A stretch of 64,000 nt of DNA from Anthopleura xanthogrammica (GCA_964019055.1 OZ025222.1:2867746-2931745); one strand, 5' to 3'. Shown: positions 36,901 to 48,664, counted from the first letter of the stretch. The notes: generated by a model from the sequence alone, not told the origin. Program-made: numbers and translations.

Positions 36901-39900
36901 CCCCGGGTTCAATCCCTGGACTTGCCATCATTTCTCTTGTGTTTCAAAGGTTTTTCTCTTGTTTCTACAATTTTCCTGACTCTACAAAAACCTTAATTGG
37001 AATTTTTAAGGTGTTTTTGATGAGGGATGAAGCTGGAGAACCCAGAGAAAAACCCTTGAAGCACAGGAGAGAACCAACAAACGACTCTACATACATACAC
37101 ACACCAAGCTCAGTATGGGATGCAAACCAAGGTCACATTGATGAGAGGCCACTGGTAATTATAAGTGCTGCCCTCATAAAACAAGGACGATAAGATTTCA
37201 AGACATTAAAACCGGTAGAATCTTCAGTTCTTACTTGTGTTAACTTGAATAACAATCCTTCCGTTGGGAATGAAGGATGGTCTCTTGTATCAGATATCAG
37301 CACATGCTGTGGAGAAGAATAGGGAAAACAATTGCTGATTTTCTGGAGATATCAAAACCCAAAATCAAGCCATCATCACCACAACCATCACCATCATCAT
37401 CGCCACCATCATCACTACAACCATCACCATCATTATCACCATTATCATCATCACCATCATCATCATTGCCATCATGATTATAATCACCATCATTATAAAC
37501 ATTGACCATCAACATCAACACCATCATCAACACCATCATCATCACCATCATCATCGTCATCACCATCATCATCATCTTCACCATCATTATCATTACCACC
37601 ATCATCACCATCATTATCATCACCAACACCACCATCATTTATCACTATTGTCATCACTATCCTCGTCATAATCATCACTATGATCATTGGTGGAGAGGGT
37701 TGATTCAAGATACTGTACCTATACATATATCAATGTGTACATACTCTACATATTGTACTTACTGTCAAAGAACTTTTCAGTGAATGTCCTGCATTTTTAC
37801 GAACACTAAAGGATGTCCTTGGCTCCAACCCAGTAAGATCTCTCCACACACCCTCCCATCCAATGGTATGTACTCCTAAGTGTGATGGCAGCTAAAATTG
37901 AAGAACATTGCTGTCATTTAATTGCCAAGTTTCATTATGAGTTACATTAATTACAATTTTTTGTTGTAATAACCCTAACAGTAATGGTCATGAGAGGGGG
38001 GGGGGGGGACAAAACAGCAACAACATACTGTACATGTAGTATTTTTAGAACTTAGTACAACAACTTTGCTGACCTCAGTGGAGTCATATCTGATTCAATA
38101 ATTTTGGCAGGTTTGCAAATTTTTTTTAATTATGTGGTTTATACTTACTGTGTAACTAAAATTAACTCCACGAGTGAGCTCTTTGTGTGAACTGGTTGGA
38201 AAATCTGTTGTGGCTTTCTGAGCTCCGACTTGAAAACTACAAATAAAATAATCCAACTCTTTGTTATACGCCGGGATATCATAAGGCCTCAGGGCACAGC
38301 TAACTCCCAGGTAAAATTGGTATTTAGATTGTTAGGGTTTTGCGAAGGGAGGAAAACTGGAGAATCTGGAGAAAAACTCTTGAATCAAGAGAGAGACCTA
38401 ACAAACTCTGCAAACATGTGATGCTGAGTCCAGGAATCAAACTTGATACCCCAGAGGTGAGAGTTGAGTGCACTACCGCTATGCTACAGTACCCTTGATT
38501 CCATTCTACTGTATGCTTGGGAATTTGAAGGGCACATCAACTGTAGCACATGACCAAGGGGTAGTGACAGAAAACATTTTATGTTTGATGTTTGAGCAGC
38601 CAACTGCTAATGTTCTACTTCTAGTTTATCGGTAACATAATTTCAACAGTATATAGATGACATACCTTTTACTAGGGTTCAACGAGGTTGGTTTTGTAAA
38701 TCCAATCTATAAAAAGACAATTATAATAATAATCCATAATTAGTATTTTTTAGACTCCAATATAGAGTTTCACATGCTGTGACTGTTTTAGTGACCAGTG
38801 ATGACCAGTGATTGTTCTAGTGACCAGTGACAGGGGAATAACTGTTAAATATTTAATGATACAAAATCACAAATTAAAATAGAAGGGACATGCAGGAATT
38901 TTTACCCACCTGGTATGAAGACTTTGTCTTTGTACCAAATCCAAGATCAACTTTTACTCCTTCAGCTTTGCCAAATACATTATTGAGTTTTGCTCCAAAA
39001 ACCTAAAACAATCAAATACAACAGTAATGTACTACTTCAATGGTACAACGACCATTTTGGTAGGAGGCAAATATGCAAAACTTTGTTACTAGTAATGGCA
39101 TCAATTAACATTTAATTTAAGTTTACTACAAGACAATTTGACAAGAGATTAATTACAGTGTGAATCGAAAAACCGTGGCTACCCAGAAATATTTCAGAAA
39201 TCGTGTATCGTTCGTTGAATAATCTTAAACAACTCTTTATCTGCAAGAAGTTAGACTGATTTGCAGTCAGATAACTATCTTGTATTTAGAAAGTCATTTC
39301 AGATTGTTCTCAACAAAAAATAAACAATTTCCGAGCTATTTCTGGGTGCCACATTTTTTTATTCACACTGTAAGATCAATGGACATCATTGAAAGAAATA
39401 CTTGAATAAACGAACTCTATAATATGTTATTTTGCCATCTTGGCCACACCTCATGCTTTTAAACCTATTAAAACACTCCTGCTCATTTATTAAACACTAC
39501 TTATTACCAACTGTATTGTGTACTCATCAACAGTTTTTGATGATACTAACCATGGATCCTTCATTGTTTCCAACTTGTGTACCAACACTACTTGTAACAA
39601 ATCTTTTTTCTTTCACGGCTAGGGTCACATCAAAACCATTAGGACTTGCTTTTGGCCCTATAAAAAACAAAATAGTTTAACATGTCAAATGTTTATTTTT
39701 TCTTCCTTTCTGCCATTTTATTATTTGTTTCTTTCATTCTCCTTTCAATTCTTTTCTTTCTCTTCTGCTCTTTATTCATTCTTTTGTATTCCTTCTCACT
39801 TTCTTTTGTCTTATTTATTCTTAAATTGATTTATTCTTTCTTCCTTTCATTCATTCTTTCATTTAATTTCCTTCCTTCTTTCCTTCCTTTCTTTCTCCAT

Positions 39901-42663
39901 TCCTTTGTTCCTTCCATTCTTCCTTTCTTTCATCCTTGTTTCCTTCCATCCATCCTTCCTTCCTTTTGTCTTTGCATTCTTTCATCCATCCTTCTTTCCT
40001 TTGGTCCTTCCACCTTTTCTTCCTTCCTTCCTTTCTTCCATCCTTTCTTCTTCCTTCATTTTTCTTTTGTGAATTGCTACATAATCATTAATCTAACCCA
40101 CCTTGGCTTGTGTCTATATATACATCAACACTCTTAAAAATATCCAAACTGTTTAACAGTTCTCTTGCTTCAAGTGAGAAAGCAACTACCTGAAAGATAG
40201 TGCACAAAAACAATGTATTGAAGTATATATATAAAATAGTTCAGATATAACGCACGCTCTGATCAGCTGATAGCCGTGTTTACATGAGGCTATATAAACA
40301 CAGCAATTTCAATATTTTATAAAACAAATAGAAAACGTTTTGCCGTGTTTAAATAGCCTGATATAAACACTCGAGAAGGTTTGGGAGAAGTCTTGAGCTC
40401 TGTGTAAACCTCACCTGTGGCTCGGTTTTACACAACAGCTCTCGACTTCTCCCAAACTTCCCTTGTGTTTATATCAGGCTATGTAAACACGGCAAAACGT
40501 TTTCTATTTGTTAAATATATACTGTTCTAAAAAGCATACGGTATACATGTATCTATGCTTGATTCAGCCATGAAGAATACTCAAAGAGAAATGGGATATG
40601 TGATGAATGAATGAATGAATGAAAGAGAATTAAGGATAGATAGATAACACCCAGGAGGGACTCCCATAAATGAAAGGGTGAGGATGGTCTTTGGAAATTG
40701 TAAAAAATGACCCTAATAAAAGGTACACAAGTCCTGTCCAGGTGGAAGTGGTAACTAATGATTTTTACCCCTAGGTGCCAAAAACTCTTTAGCAATTGTA
40801 CATGTATACATTAATAATTGATGAGTGCTAACTGAAAGAAGTCAGATGATCAACTGAGTGACGGAGGAAAAAAGGGAGGGACAGAGGGAGGGATGGACGA
40901 AGGAAGGAGGGGAGGAATGAAAAGAGGGAGGGATGGATGTAGAAAGGGAGGGAAGAAAAAATATCACACATAAAAGTACATTTACAGTACTCCTTACTAC
41001 CCTACCTCTCCAAAGTTGGTAGCGTCAAGGATCTTTTTGAGCTCAGGAACCAGAAACTCAGTCTTGGTTCTTTTAAGACCTTCAACATGAACACGATCTA
41101 CAACAGACTAAAACCACAAATTTCGAATTAGAAATATTTGCACACAACAACCAAAATGCACAGTGTGTCATTGTGTAAGCGCAACCTGGAATGTTGCTGA
41201 TGATAAAGTTGTGTTCAAAGGAAATGAAATGTGGTGCAAGTGATTAGCATAGATCTTTGATAACAGACTCATTTACTCAGGGTTAGCTTCATTTCAGTGT
41301 CTAAATATTTACAAATACCAACAGTAAGGTAAAGGATGCAGAACTTCAACAATACAAACACTTTGAAAATCCATAGACCTTCACTGGAACACATGAATAT
41401 TCTACACAAAATCGAGGCTAATTCTGAGCAACAGAAAATTTGGAACTGAAAAATTTCTAGGTTTGTTACAGGAAACGTTTCTATAGGTGACATTGCTCAC
41501 AAACTCTGTTACAAGCAATATTACAGTACATGCAACATTTGTATCAGGTATGCACCGCAAGCCTAACGGCACAATTACATGGAGCCATTTTCTCTGCAGC
41601 TTGTCTTGCAATGGCTTTGCACTGTGTAAACCCGACTTGCAACTTGACAAGTTGCAGAGAAAATTGTTCCATGTCCATGCATGCACCTTTAATCAAGTAT
41701 ACACATATCAATACTCACTGGCATATAGAGGTAGCTTTGAGCATCACTGATTTCTTCACTGCTATCAGTCCCACCCCCTGAATTATCCTACAATGTACAG
41801 GTATATAAATAACCATTAGTATGAATATTTGTTATATACAGTTTACAACCACAGGGCCGTAGCAAGCCTTGAAGAACTGGGGGGGGGGGGGGGGGGGGCA
41901 CAAAGCAACACATGACCACAACAAATGAAAATTTGATTTCATACTTGCATTACTTTTCTGGGGAAAACTGGGGTGGCTCAAGTCCGCCTCCCTACCAGCC
42001 CCTCCCCTTGCTACGGCCCTTATCACTCATTTGCTCATTATCCCTTATAGTGTTGTTTGTATCCAAGCTAGACCACAATGCATCATGATTATCAAACTCA
42101 GAAATGACCTAAACCAGCTCAAGCTCATCAACCCAGAAAAATCACAGTATAACCTATCGACCCCTTGCAGCTCTTTGATTGGAATGCAGCTCAATTTGGA
42201 GGACAAAACAATAGGTTCCCAACTCTCAGGAGATTGAAATTATTTTGTTTTGACCTCCAAATGAGCTGGTTTGACGCAACGTGCAAGGGATAGAAATGTT
42301 TAATAGGTGATTTCACTAAAGGCTGGTTCATAAACCTTCCCCTGGCTAAATGATAAGAAAAAGTAACAACAAAACGGAGAAAATTACTAATATTTTCCAC
42401 CAACAATCTTATTTAATTTAAGCTTAAAAATAAAAAAATTAATTTCGTCCTCCAAGAACCCACAACAGCGCGTGTCACCAAATGCGCACCTCATTCTAAC
42501 CTCAAAACATCCCCTAGCAGCCATAAAACAGCTAAATATAATACGAATAATATCTAATACAGATCCTACGTAAGCTCTGTTATCATAGAGAAATAAGTAT
42601 CAAGTTAAAATGAGTAAAATTCTTGATAATTTTTACCTGTTTTTCGGAGTCCAAATCCGCCAT
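33940..42663 (-). CDS. SAMM50: SAMM50, sorting and assembly machinery core (Omp85/Sam50), complete
   Basis: Exons: 42637-42663, 41719-41787, 41006-41107, 40102-40189, 39551-39657, 38910-39002, 38666-38706, 38149-38236, 37763-37891, 37235-37306, 36526-36609, 36188-36258, 35598-35665, 35327-35473, 34561-34699, 33940-33985. They close in phase to 456 residues (human is 469). The protein is the mitochondrial outer-membrane beta-barrel insertase. Exons 3-5 hold the POTRA domain ([15 protein letters not shown], then PNGFDVTL). The barrel includes [34 protein letters not shown] (the Omp85 VRGF motif), [18 protein letters not shown] and HVFFNAGNL. The C-terminus FGLGVNFL is the terminal beta-signal strand. 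Exon 12 is poorly conserved ([14 protein letters not shown] in place of the family's usual GDKPSSIADR stretch), but its junctions are sound. Transcription is divergent from HSPBP1. Confidence 0.96.
34270..34490. repeat. 60-bp tandem repeat, about 3.5 copies
   Basis: Units of caaattgcactgtaggttac, atgatacaatgctccatgca and acttgtgttgcaacgttttt in the last SAMM50 intron. Related fragments at 29935-30050 and 41490-41670. Confidence 0.85.
34745..35310. repeat. (GAT)n-derived tract
   Basis: About 560 bp of GAT/GGT trinucleotides with two gatagatagatag islands, ending 17 bp from SAMM50 exon 14. Confidence 0.92.
36690..37000 (+). mobile_element. SINE split by an insertion
   Basis: Head remnant at 36690-36727, then the nested element, then gggttcaatccctggacttg and the body to ctacaaaaacc. 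Confidence 0.65.
36728..36900. mobile_element. Palindromic element nested in a SINE
   Basis: Ends caaaataacagccagtc and gaccagctgttattttg. It separates a SINE A-box-like segment (gctatggtcataggtt) from its B box (cgggttcaatccctgg). Confidence 0.72.
37005..37165 (-). mobile_element. SINE copy, minus strand
   Basis: gctggagaacccagagaaaa, agcacaggagagaaccaaca on plus; B box region atgcaaaccaaggtcac degraded. Tail to tail with the preceding SINE. Confidence 0.75.
37365..37690. repeat. (CAT)n-derived tract
   Basis: About 325 bp of CAT/CAC trinucleotides, reverse complement in type to 34745 and 43000, in SAMM50 intron 9. Confidence 0.92.
38255..38490 (-). mobile_element. SINE with type 1 tail remnant
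   Basis: Body gagaatctggagaaaaactc, head ggtgagagttgagtgcacta on plus; the tail carries ggcctcagggcacagctaac, matching the 57-bp unit. Confidence 0.75.
39690..40070 (+). repeat. Pyrimidine-rich CTTT/CCTT tract
   Basis: About 380 bp of degenerate CTTT and CCTT. The 151-codon open frame through it is Phe/Leu/Ser-rich with no domain. Confidence 0.85.
40325..40510. mobile_element. 186-bp palindrome
   Basis: Arms caaatagaaaacgttttgcc and ggcaaaacgttttctatttg, inner arms tttgggagaagtc and gacttctcccaaa. SAMM50 intron 3. Confidence 0.8.
41853..42020. mobile_element. Terminal-inverted-repeat element with poly-G
   Basis: Ends cagggccgtagcaag and cttgctacggccctt with an internal 19-base G run at 41880-41898. 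hAT-like ends are suggested, but no 8-bp duplication is visible. Confidence 0.6.
42157..42292. mobile_element. PE-A copy 3
   Basis: Same palindrome in SAMM50 intron 1, about 350 bp inside the first exon. The right arm is damaged (gacctccaaatgagctgg). Confidence 0.8.
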
Positions 42664-42871
42664 GTTGAATTTAGGTCATTACAGCTCATAATATGCATGG
42701 ACAGCGGTGATTCACATTTCGTGATCAGTAACATTATTTTCTAGTCACCAGGCTTTGCTCACTTCTCATCGTGTTGTTGATTTCATTCACGTGTTGTTGA
42801 TTTCATTCACGTGTTGTGGATATTAGTTTTTAAAGGATTTTTGGAGAAGTTTGTCGGTCTTTGTTCGTGTG
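42664..42871. promoter_or_regulatory. Divergent promoter shared by SAMM50 and HSPBP1
   Basis: Only 208 bp separate the two start codons, which point away from each other, so both 5' UTRs and the core promoters must lie here unless upstream non-coding exons exist. A 20-bp direct repeat (cgtgttgttgatttcattca) occurs about 2.5 times at 42770-42816 and creates CACGTG E-boxes at 42788-42793 and 42808-42813. No TATA box is evident. Both start codons sit in ATGGCGGA, matching the core of the YY1 consensus. Binding is inferred, not shown. Confidence 0.75.
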
Positions 42872-45800
42872 ATGGCGGACGGAGGAGATGGGGAGAGGCC
42901 GCAAGTGCCTCGGAGTTTGCAGGAGTTGCTGAAGATGACCGCTAAAGAGTCAGAAGGTGTGCAAGAATCGAGTGCGTTTGAAGAAATGGATCCAGAGGTA
43001 AGATGATGACATGATGATGATGCGTGACTTTGATGAAGATGATGTTGATGAAGATTATGATGGTGATGGTGATGGTGGTGAAGATACATGATGGTGGTGA
43101 TGAAGATGGTTATGTTGATGGTGGTGATGATGATGATGATGATACATGATGATGATGATACATAATGATAAATGGAAGATGCTGATGATGTTGATGGTGG
43201 TGATGATGGTGATGGTGATGAAAAATGCTGATGGTGGTGATGATGATGATAAGGTTGATGATGAAGATGATGTTGATGATGATGCACAATGATGATGATG
43301 TTGAAGATGGTGATGGTGATGGTGATGGTGGTAATGATACATGATGATGACAATGTTCATAAAGATGATGATGATCTTGTCCTTAAATTTTTTTTAGAGT
43401 GCTCCTGAAGGAGAATCAAATGTACTGTATGGCATGGACACATTATAATTATTTTTCAAGTAAACACGATTACATTTATTGTATTTTCATTTTCAGAGAA
43501 GAAAGTGGCTAAAAGAGGCAATATCATCCTTCAGTGAAGACACATTTGTGAAGAGAATGATGGCTTGTCTTGACGTTCTGGCAAAACAAAGTGATGATGA
43601 AGATGAGGAAGCTCTTGCCTCTAAAGAATCTGCTTTAGAGGAGTTAGAATCTATGGTTGATCTTATTGATAATGCTAATGGTATATAACATAATTGAAAA
43701 ACATATTTGATCAAGGAGATTTTGTCTGTGCTTGTAACTCAATTTGTTTTTGATTCATACAGATCTTCATAAAATTGGTGGTTTTCCAATCATTGCAAAA
43801 TATCTCAAAGATAGTCAAAGGTACTTTTAATGCATTAGTATGCAGTAGAGGTTTTGCACCACACAGCAGTCACATTAGATCATTAGCAGGATCAATACAA
43901 TCATTTTACATGAGAAAAGAATTCATTTCCCAAGAGTACAGTAAAGGACCTTATTGTTCTGTTCTGCCATCTATCATGGCTGCCAGCACATTTATGGTGC
44001 AAAACCTCTACCAAAGAATCCTCCAAACTGTGGAAATGCAAGAAAAAAACATGCCATTGTCACGCCCACAAACATTAACGGTCATCTCTACATTCCTTAG
44101 CGGCAGTTTGATTTAAAAAAAAACGAGCAAATTAAGAACCTTTTTAAGCCAAGTTTCAGAAAAATCACAAAGGACATGTATGAAACCAATTTAAAGTATG
44201 AAAATAAAATGTATTTATAGGGAGAATTCAACAATTTAATCACTAAGAAGAAGAAAAAGATTTTTCCAAGTTGCACATGCATGCCTTTAGGATGCAGTTG
44301 AATAATTGACATTTCAGTGTCAATTCAGTGGATTCTGTCAGTATATAGATTTATAATCAGCATGGAATTCCTATTATTTAATGTTCAATTCCTGCATATC
44401 ACACACCTCATATGCCTTACCTACAGTATACATCGACACGCATGAGAAACGTCTGCGCATGCTCTAAGTCCGTATGCAAATTAGTCAAAAGCGTCCTTGT
44501 GCTATTGTAAAAGTATGCAAATCTGACTTTCACACTTGCCTGAAGAATAGTCTTTACAAAATGCCAAAACTTAAAGTCAGTTCTTAAAACTTAAGGTTAA
44601 TTTTTTCATATTGTCTTTATTAAAGTATCTAGGTCTCACAAAAGTATACCCTATAAGCATTTACTTTCTCACTAAAACTCTTGTAAATTCTTGGAAAGCG
44701 TGCTGAAAGCACGCATGTGCAAACGTTTTTCTCTAGTGTCGTATACATCATGTAGGTAATATTTCTAATTTAATTATAACCTGTTAGCTTTTTTCTTTTT
44801 GATATTAAGTGAATTACAATGGAGAGCTGCTGATGTACTAGCAGTAGTATCCCAGAATAATCCCTACTGTCAAAAGGCATTGACAGACATGGGTGTTATA
44901 CCTACACTATTACAGCTGACAGACAGTGACCCTGCTGATCAAGTTAGAATAAAAGCTTTATATGCTTTATCAAGTAAGTGTACAAGTTCATTTACCTTGG
45001 GTGTAATGTTTTCCATTTCAAATCACTTGTTATTCTATAGAGTATCATTTCTTTGTTTAATGGTTGTGCATGAGAAGACACACGAATATGGATATAACTC
45101 AAACAAACCATCTTATTCTCAAGAGAATGACAGGTGGTCTGAGTTGAGAAAACATTAAACTCAAGTTTAAGAGGTCTTTTTAATATGTGAGCTTGATTGT
45201 TTTATGTGGTATTTTGGTATTCTTGTTTTATTCAGGTTTAACAAGAGATTTCCAGCCTGGAGAGAAAGCATTCCTCGATAATGATGGCTTCTCTGTCCTC
45301 ATGAGAGCAATGCAAGGAAACATTGAAAAAGTTAAAATAAAAGCTGCATTTTTACTTAGAAATATGGTCTGCTATTCTGAAGATCCCACTCATAAAGGTA
45401 CACTTTTTTCCCTCTGATATGAAGGGGAAGTTGAAATTATCAATATGTGTTGTATAATCCAATTTTATATATAATTGCTTTTATAGAAAAATGTTTGACG
45501 ATTTTGTGCAACCATGTCTGTCATCTGATGAAAACACGTACTGTTGCCAGCTATTCAGCATGCATTATATATGTATATCATATTGCAGTTGAAACTCTCC
45601 TTAGGACCACTGTAGTAAGCGACTAGTTAGGACCACGATTTTGAAACCCTGTTTGCCGCTTATGAGAGCCCATTCTCGTTAGCAACCAGCTATAGTTTGG
45701 CCACTTTTTCAATTTTCAGAGGTGGTTGCTTATGAGAACTTTCACTGTATTTTCTATTTGTAGATACTCTTATGAAGATGGGAATGGTGGATCAACTTGT

Positions 45801-46445
45801 TGGTTTGTTGCATGGACCTCAAGAGATGTTTCATGAACATGTGCTCAGTGCATTTGTTGTACTGGTCACTGATAATCCTGGCGCAGTTGAAGAGTGTCAC
45901 AGGTCAGAACTTGGCCTGGAGCATATACTGGACAATAAAATACAAGAACTGACTAAACAGGATAAAGAAGCACATATGGTATAGTACTCATTTATTCATT
46001 CATTTATCCCATCCCACCTATCCATCAATTCCATTCATCTATCCCATCCATCCATCCCATCCATCCATCCATCAATCCGATCCATCTATCCATCAATCCC
46101 ATTCATCTATCCCATCCATCCATCCCATCCATCCATCCATCAATCCAATTCATCCATCCATCCATCCATCCATCCATCTATCCCATCCATTCATCTGCCC
46201 CATCTATCCATCCATTAAACCCTTCCATTCCATCCCATTCAATCCCTCCTGCCATTCATTCATTCATCTATTCCTCCCTTCCCTTTAAATCCATCTGTTC
46301 ATGCATCTCATCCATCCATTCTTTCTATCATTCATAATTTTATTTCTCAATATTTCTTTTTCAGGAGGAAATAGAACACTGTAAAGAACTAAAAAGGATG
46401 TGTTTCCTTGACAACAAAAGAACACAAGATGATGCCTCTAGATAG
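42872..46445 (+). CDS. HSPBP1: HSPBP1, Hsp70-binding protein 1 (Fes1-type nucleotide exchange factor), complete
   Basis: Exons: 42872-42997, 43497-43680, 43763-43820, 44810-44973, 45236-45397, 45764-45978, 46365-46445, giving 329 residues ending TAG. Motifs follow the family in order: SLQELLKMT (N-terminal, Hsp70-interacting), [117 protein letters not shown] and ELGLEHIL. These are the armadillo-like repeats that grip the Hsp70 ATPase lobe and release ADP. The role is cytosolic chaperone regulation. Compared with human, the N-terminal Gly-rich extension is missing. The start ATG sits in gtgATGGCGGACGG, the first in-frame ATG after the divergent promoter. Intron 1 is filled by a GAT-rich tract, intron 4 by a palindromic element and intron 6 by a CATC-rich tract. 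Confidence 0.95.
43000..43372 (+). repeat. (GAT)n-derived tract in HSPBP1 intron 1
   Basis: Begins a few bases after the exon 1 donor and runs about 370 bp; long minus-strand His/Ser frames are artefacts. Confidence 0.93.
44984..45178. mobile_element. PE-B copy, full length, HSPBP1 intron 4
   Basis: Begins 10 nt past the exon 4 donor and fills most of the 262-bp intron. Arms tttaccttgggtgtaatg and cattaaactcaagtttaaga; loop gaatatggatataactc. Confidence 0.78.
45985..46345 (+). repeat. (CATC)n-derived tract
   Basis: Degenerate ccatccatcc/ccattcatcc repeats fill HSPBP1 intron 6 between exons 6 and 7. Confidence 0.9.
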
Positions 46446-47102
46446 ATTCTCCTCCCCCCTTCTCTCTAATCCCCCCCCCTCCCAAATTATCCTCAAGCGA
46501 GGAACAAATGTCAAACAACAGGGGGACCATGGAAGAGCTGGGCTACTACAAGGGCGGATCCAGGGGGAAGGTCAGGGGGGTCCAGACCCCCTGTCATACA
46601 TAAGGTTCCATTGTTTGTTTTATCCTAAAATTTAGTTTTGCCACAGGTTTGAAGTAAATTTTGCATGAAGTATACATTTGGACCCCCCTCTCAACAAATT
46701 CCTTGATCTGCCCTTGCTGCTAGGATTAGATCTCTTGCCCTGGGGTACTAGAAAACAAATGTCTATGTTCCTTGAGATGCACACTATAAAAGAGTACCAA
46801 ATTGGGATGTCATCAAATTCCAACTTTTGCAATTCAGTTTTGAAATGTTCATATTTGAAGAGAATACAACATTGACTTCATTTCTGTGGGTTATTTCCAT
46901 TGTTTTCTTTTGTGTCTATTTCACTATACACTGATTCCGAACATGGTGGACATACATGGTTTTCCTGGATCGAGGATCAGTGAATACGAGGCTAGTCAGT
47001 TATCTGTGTTCTGTGGAAAGCTGGCTTTTCCTTTATAGGCATCCCTAAAAACGATTCTTAATGGATGTAAACACCAGTAACAAAGATGAAGCTTGAACGG
47101 TG

Positions 47103-47108
47103 AATAAA
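47103..47108 (+). terminator. Possible poly(A) signal AATAAA of HSPBP1
   Basis: A canonical hexamer about 660 nt past the HSPBP1 stop codon. The intervening 3' sequence includes a repeat with aagggcggatcc ends, so the true cleavage site could be nearer. Confidence 0.25.
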
Positions 47109-47394
47109 AAACACATAGAACACAGATCAAGGATGACTGACTATTGTCGTTTTTTCGCCCCCTCAATCCAGGCTGTCAATATGTGTCGGTCATCTTCAGA
47201 ATCAGTACGTGTACTACAGATAACCATTTAATGTTTGCTCTAGTGCAAAATAATTTCAGTACTGTTTCACAGATTAAGACCCAGTTTGGACATTGAATTT
47301 CAAATGTGTTGAGACATTTTGGTCAACAATACAGTAAATGTATAGAAACTGACCCAAATGCCACGACTTGAAGCAATTGTTTTTACAGACAATG

Positions 47395-47690
47395 GAGTGT
47401 AACTTGGATATCTGCTATAAGAGTACAATAGTGCTGTAAATACACTATCTGGTTCACTGTTTATGAAAATCACTCTAAAAGAAACCACTCAAAATAACAA
47501 AAGATTAACCAAACTGTTCATTTATGAGTGTAAAGGAGTTAAAGGAGTTTAGGAGTGTAACTTGGATATCTGCTATAAGAGTACAATAGTGCTGTAAATA
47601 CACTATCTGGTTCACTGTTTATGAAAATCACTCTAAAAGAAACCACTCAAAATAACAAAAGATTAACCAAACTGTTCATTTATTTATGAT
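47395..47690. repeat. Recent tandem duplication, about 153 bp offset
   Basis: gtaacttggatatctgctat through ccaaactgttcatttat occurs twice, virtually identical, starting near 47398 and 47551. Confidence 0.9.
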
Positions 47691-48151
47691 AAATATTTTT
47701 TAACTTATGGTAATGACGATATATGATGATATACGATAAAGGAGATTAAAAATTGGCCAACCCCATGGTAGAACTTGCAGTATTCTTATTGGCTTATCTG
47801 AGATAACTTGTTTAAAGTATTATTTTTATCTTATGAAGATATAATAGTTGCATAACGTCTTATTTAGCTGTTTTGAACTTGCTTGTCTTAATAAAAGTTG
47901 ATGCTTTGTCTGTTTTTCGTTGTTTTTTTTGGTAAATATTTTTCTCCAGCGAGGGGAGGGTAGAATGATTTTGTTCCTTGCACTAATATTTAACCAGGTT
48001 ATAACATGCTTTACCCACAACTTAACAAAAACAATAAACCTTAGTTAAAACATACTAAACTACGCCTTGTAAGCATAACGTATATGAGTATAATCGTTCA
48101 AAACAAAAAAAGGATTTTCAGGCATGTTTCTCTCGTGTCTTGAACTATGCT

Positions 48152-48664
48152 TTACTCATCCTCAGCCGCTTTCGGTGGGTCTAGGTGAAGTCGTTCTATC
48201 AATTCTTTGTGATCTGGGAACTGCTCACAAAGTTTTTCCACATGAGCGACTTCTGAATCAGCAAAATGGAATCCTGGACTCACGACAACACTGAAAAAAC
48301 CATATGAATTTTCCCTATCGACGAGTTCCCCTGCAAACCAAACCCCAGCTGGTATAACACAGGCGAAAACAGCTTCGGGATCAACGGTAGGGTCTCCAAC
48401 AATTTTCGTCTCAAGTTTTCCTTCTGGATCGATGGTGAACAGCTTCAAAAATGCTCCTTTATGGTAGAAGAAAGTCTCTTCAGATTTGATTTTATGCCAG
48501 GGATCAATGTCTTCGTTCTGCATAACAAGGTAGATGCATGTGAAGGCACTTCTAGCATCGCGATCATTGGGTTTGACTGCTTGAGGTGAGCGGTGGACTT
48601 CTTTGAAGAAACCACCATAAGGATGTGGTTGAAGGTCGAGACTCTTGATTAGATCCTCTGCCAT
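48152..48664 (-). CDS. DUF985 cupin (Cupin_5, YML079w-like), intronless
   Basis: A single open frame of 170 residues from ATG 48664 to TAA 48152. It shows the whole Cupin_5/DUF985 pattern: LDLQPHPYGGFFKEVHRS at the N-terminus, TCIYLVMQNEDIDPWHKIKSE then ETFFYHKGAFLKLFTIDPEG (the family's WH...S-E..H barrel strand), FACVIPAGVWFAGEL, and FFSVVVSPGFHFADSE. This is a small cytosolic beta-barrel fold related to sugar epimerases. The substrate is not established for the family, so no reaction is assigned. The C-terminus (LCEQFPDHKELIERL) is a short amphipathic helix. It is the only gene here without introns, suggesting a retrocopy or an old transfer. It lies between HSPBP1 and the LGR gene, both of which point towards it. 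Confidence 0.9.
   Translation of the reverse strand: MAEDLIKSLDLQPHPYGGFFKEVHRSPQAVKPNDRDARSAFTCIYLVMQNEDIDPWHKIKSEETFFYHKGAFLKLFTIDPEGKLETKIVGDPTVDPEAVFACVIPAGVWFAGELVDRENSYGFFSVVVSPGFHFADSEVAHVEKLCEQFPDHKELIERLHLDPPKAAEDE

Larger units (their letters stand above)
46446..48151. other. Intergenic: HSPBP1 3' region to cupin 3' end
   Basis: Holds the HSPBP1 3' UTR, a repeat bounded near 46550-46730 (gggcggatccaggggg / cagaccccct), and a tandem duplication at 47395-47690. No coding sequence recognised. Confidence 0.6.

Noticed and set aside
39682..40137. 151-residue hydrophobic frame resembling a membrane protein
   Set aside because: A by-product of a CTTT/CCTT pyrimidine tract that reads as Phe, Leu and Ser.
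43775..44116. 113-residue frame overlapping HSPBP1 exon 3
   Set aside because: It reads a different phase of the exon and then the intron; the conserved HSPBP1 phase is the one bounded by proper splice sites.
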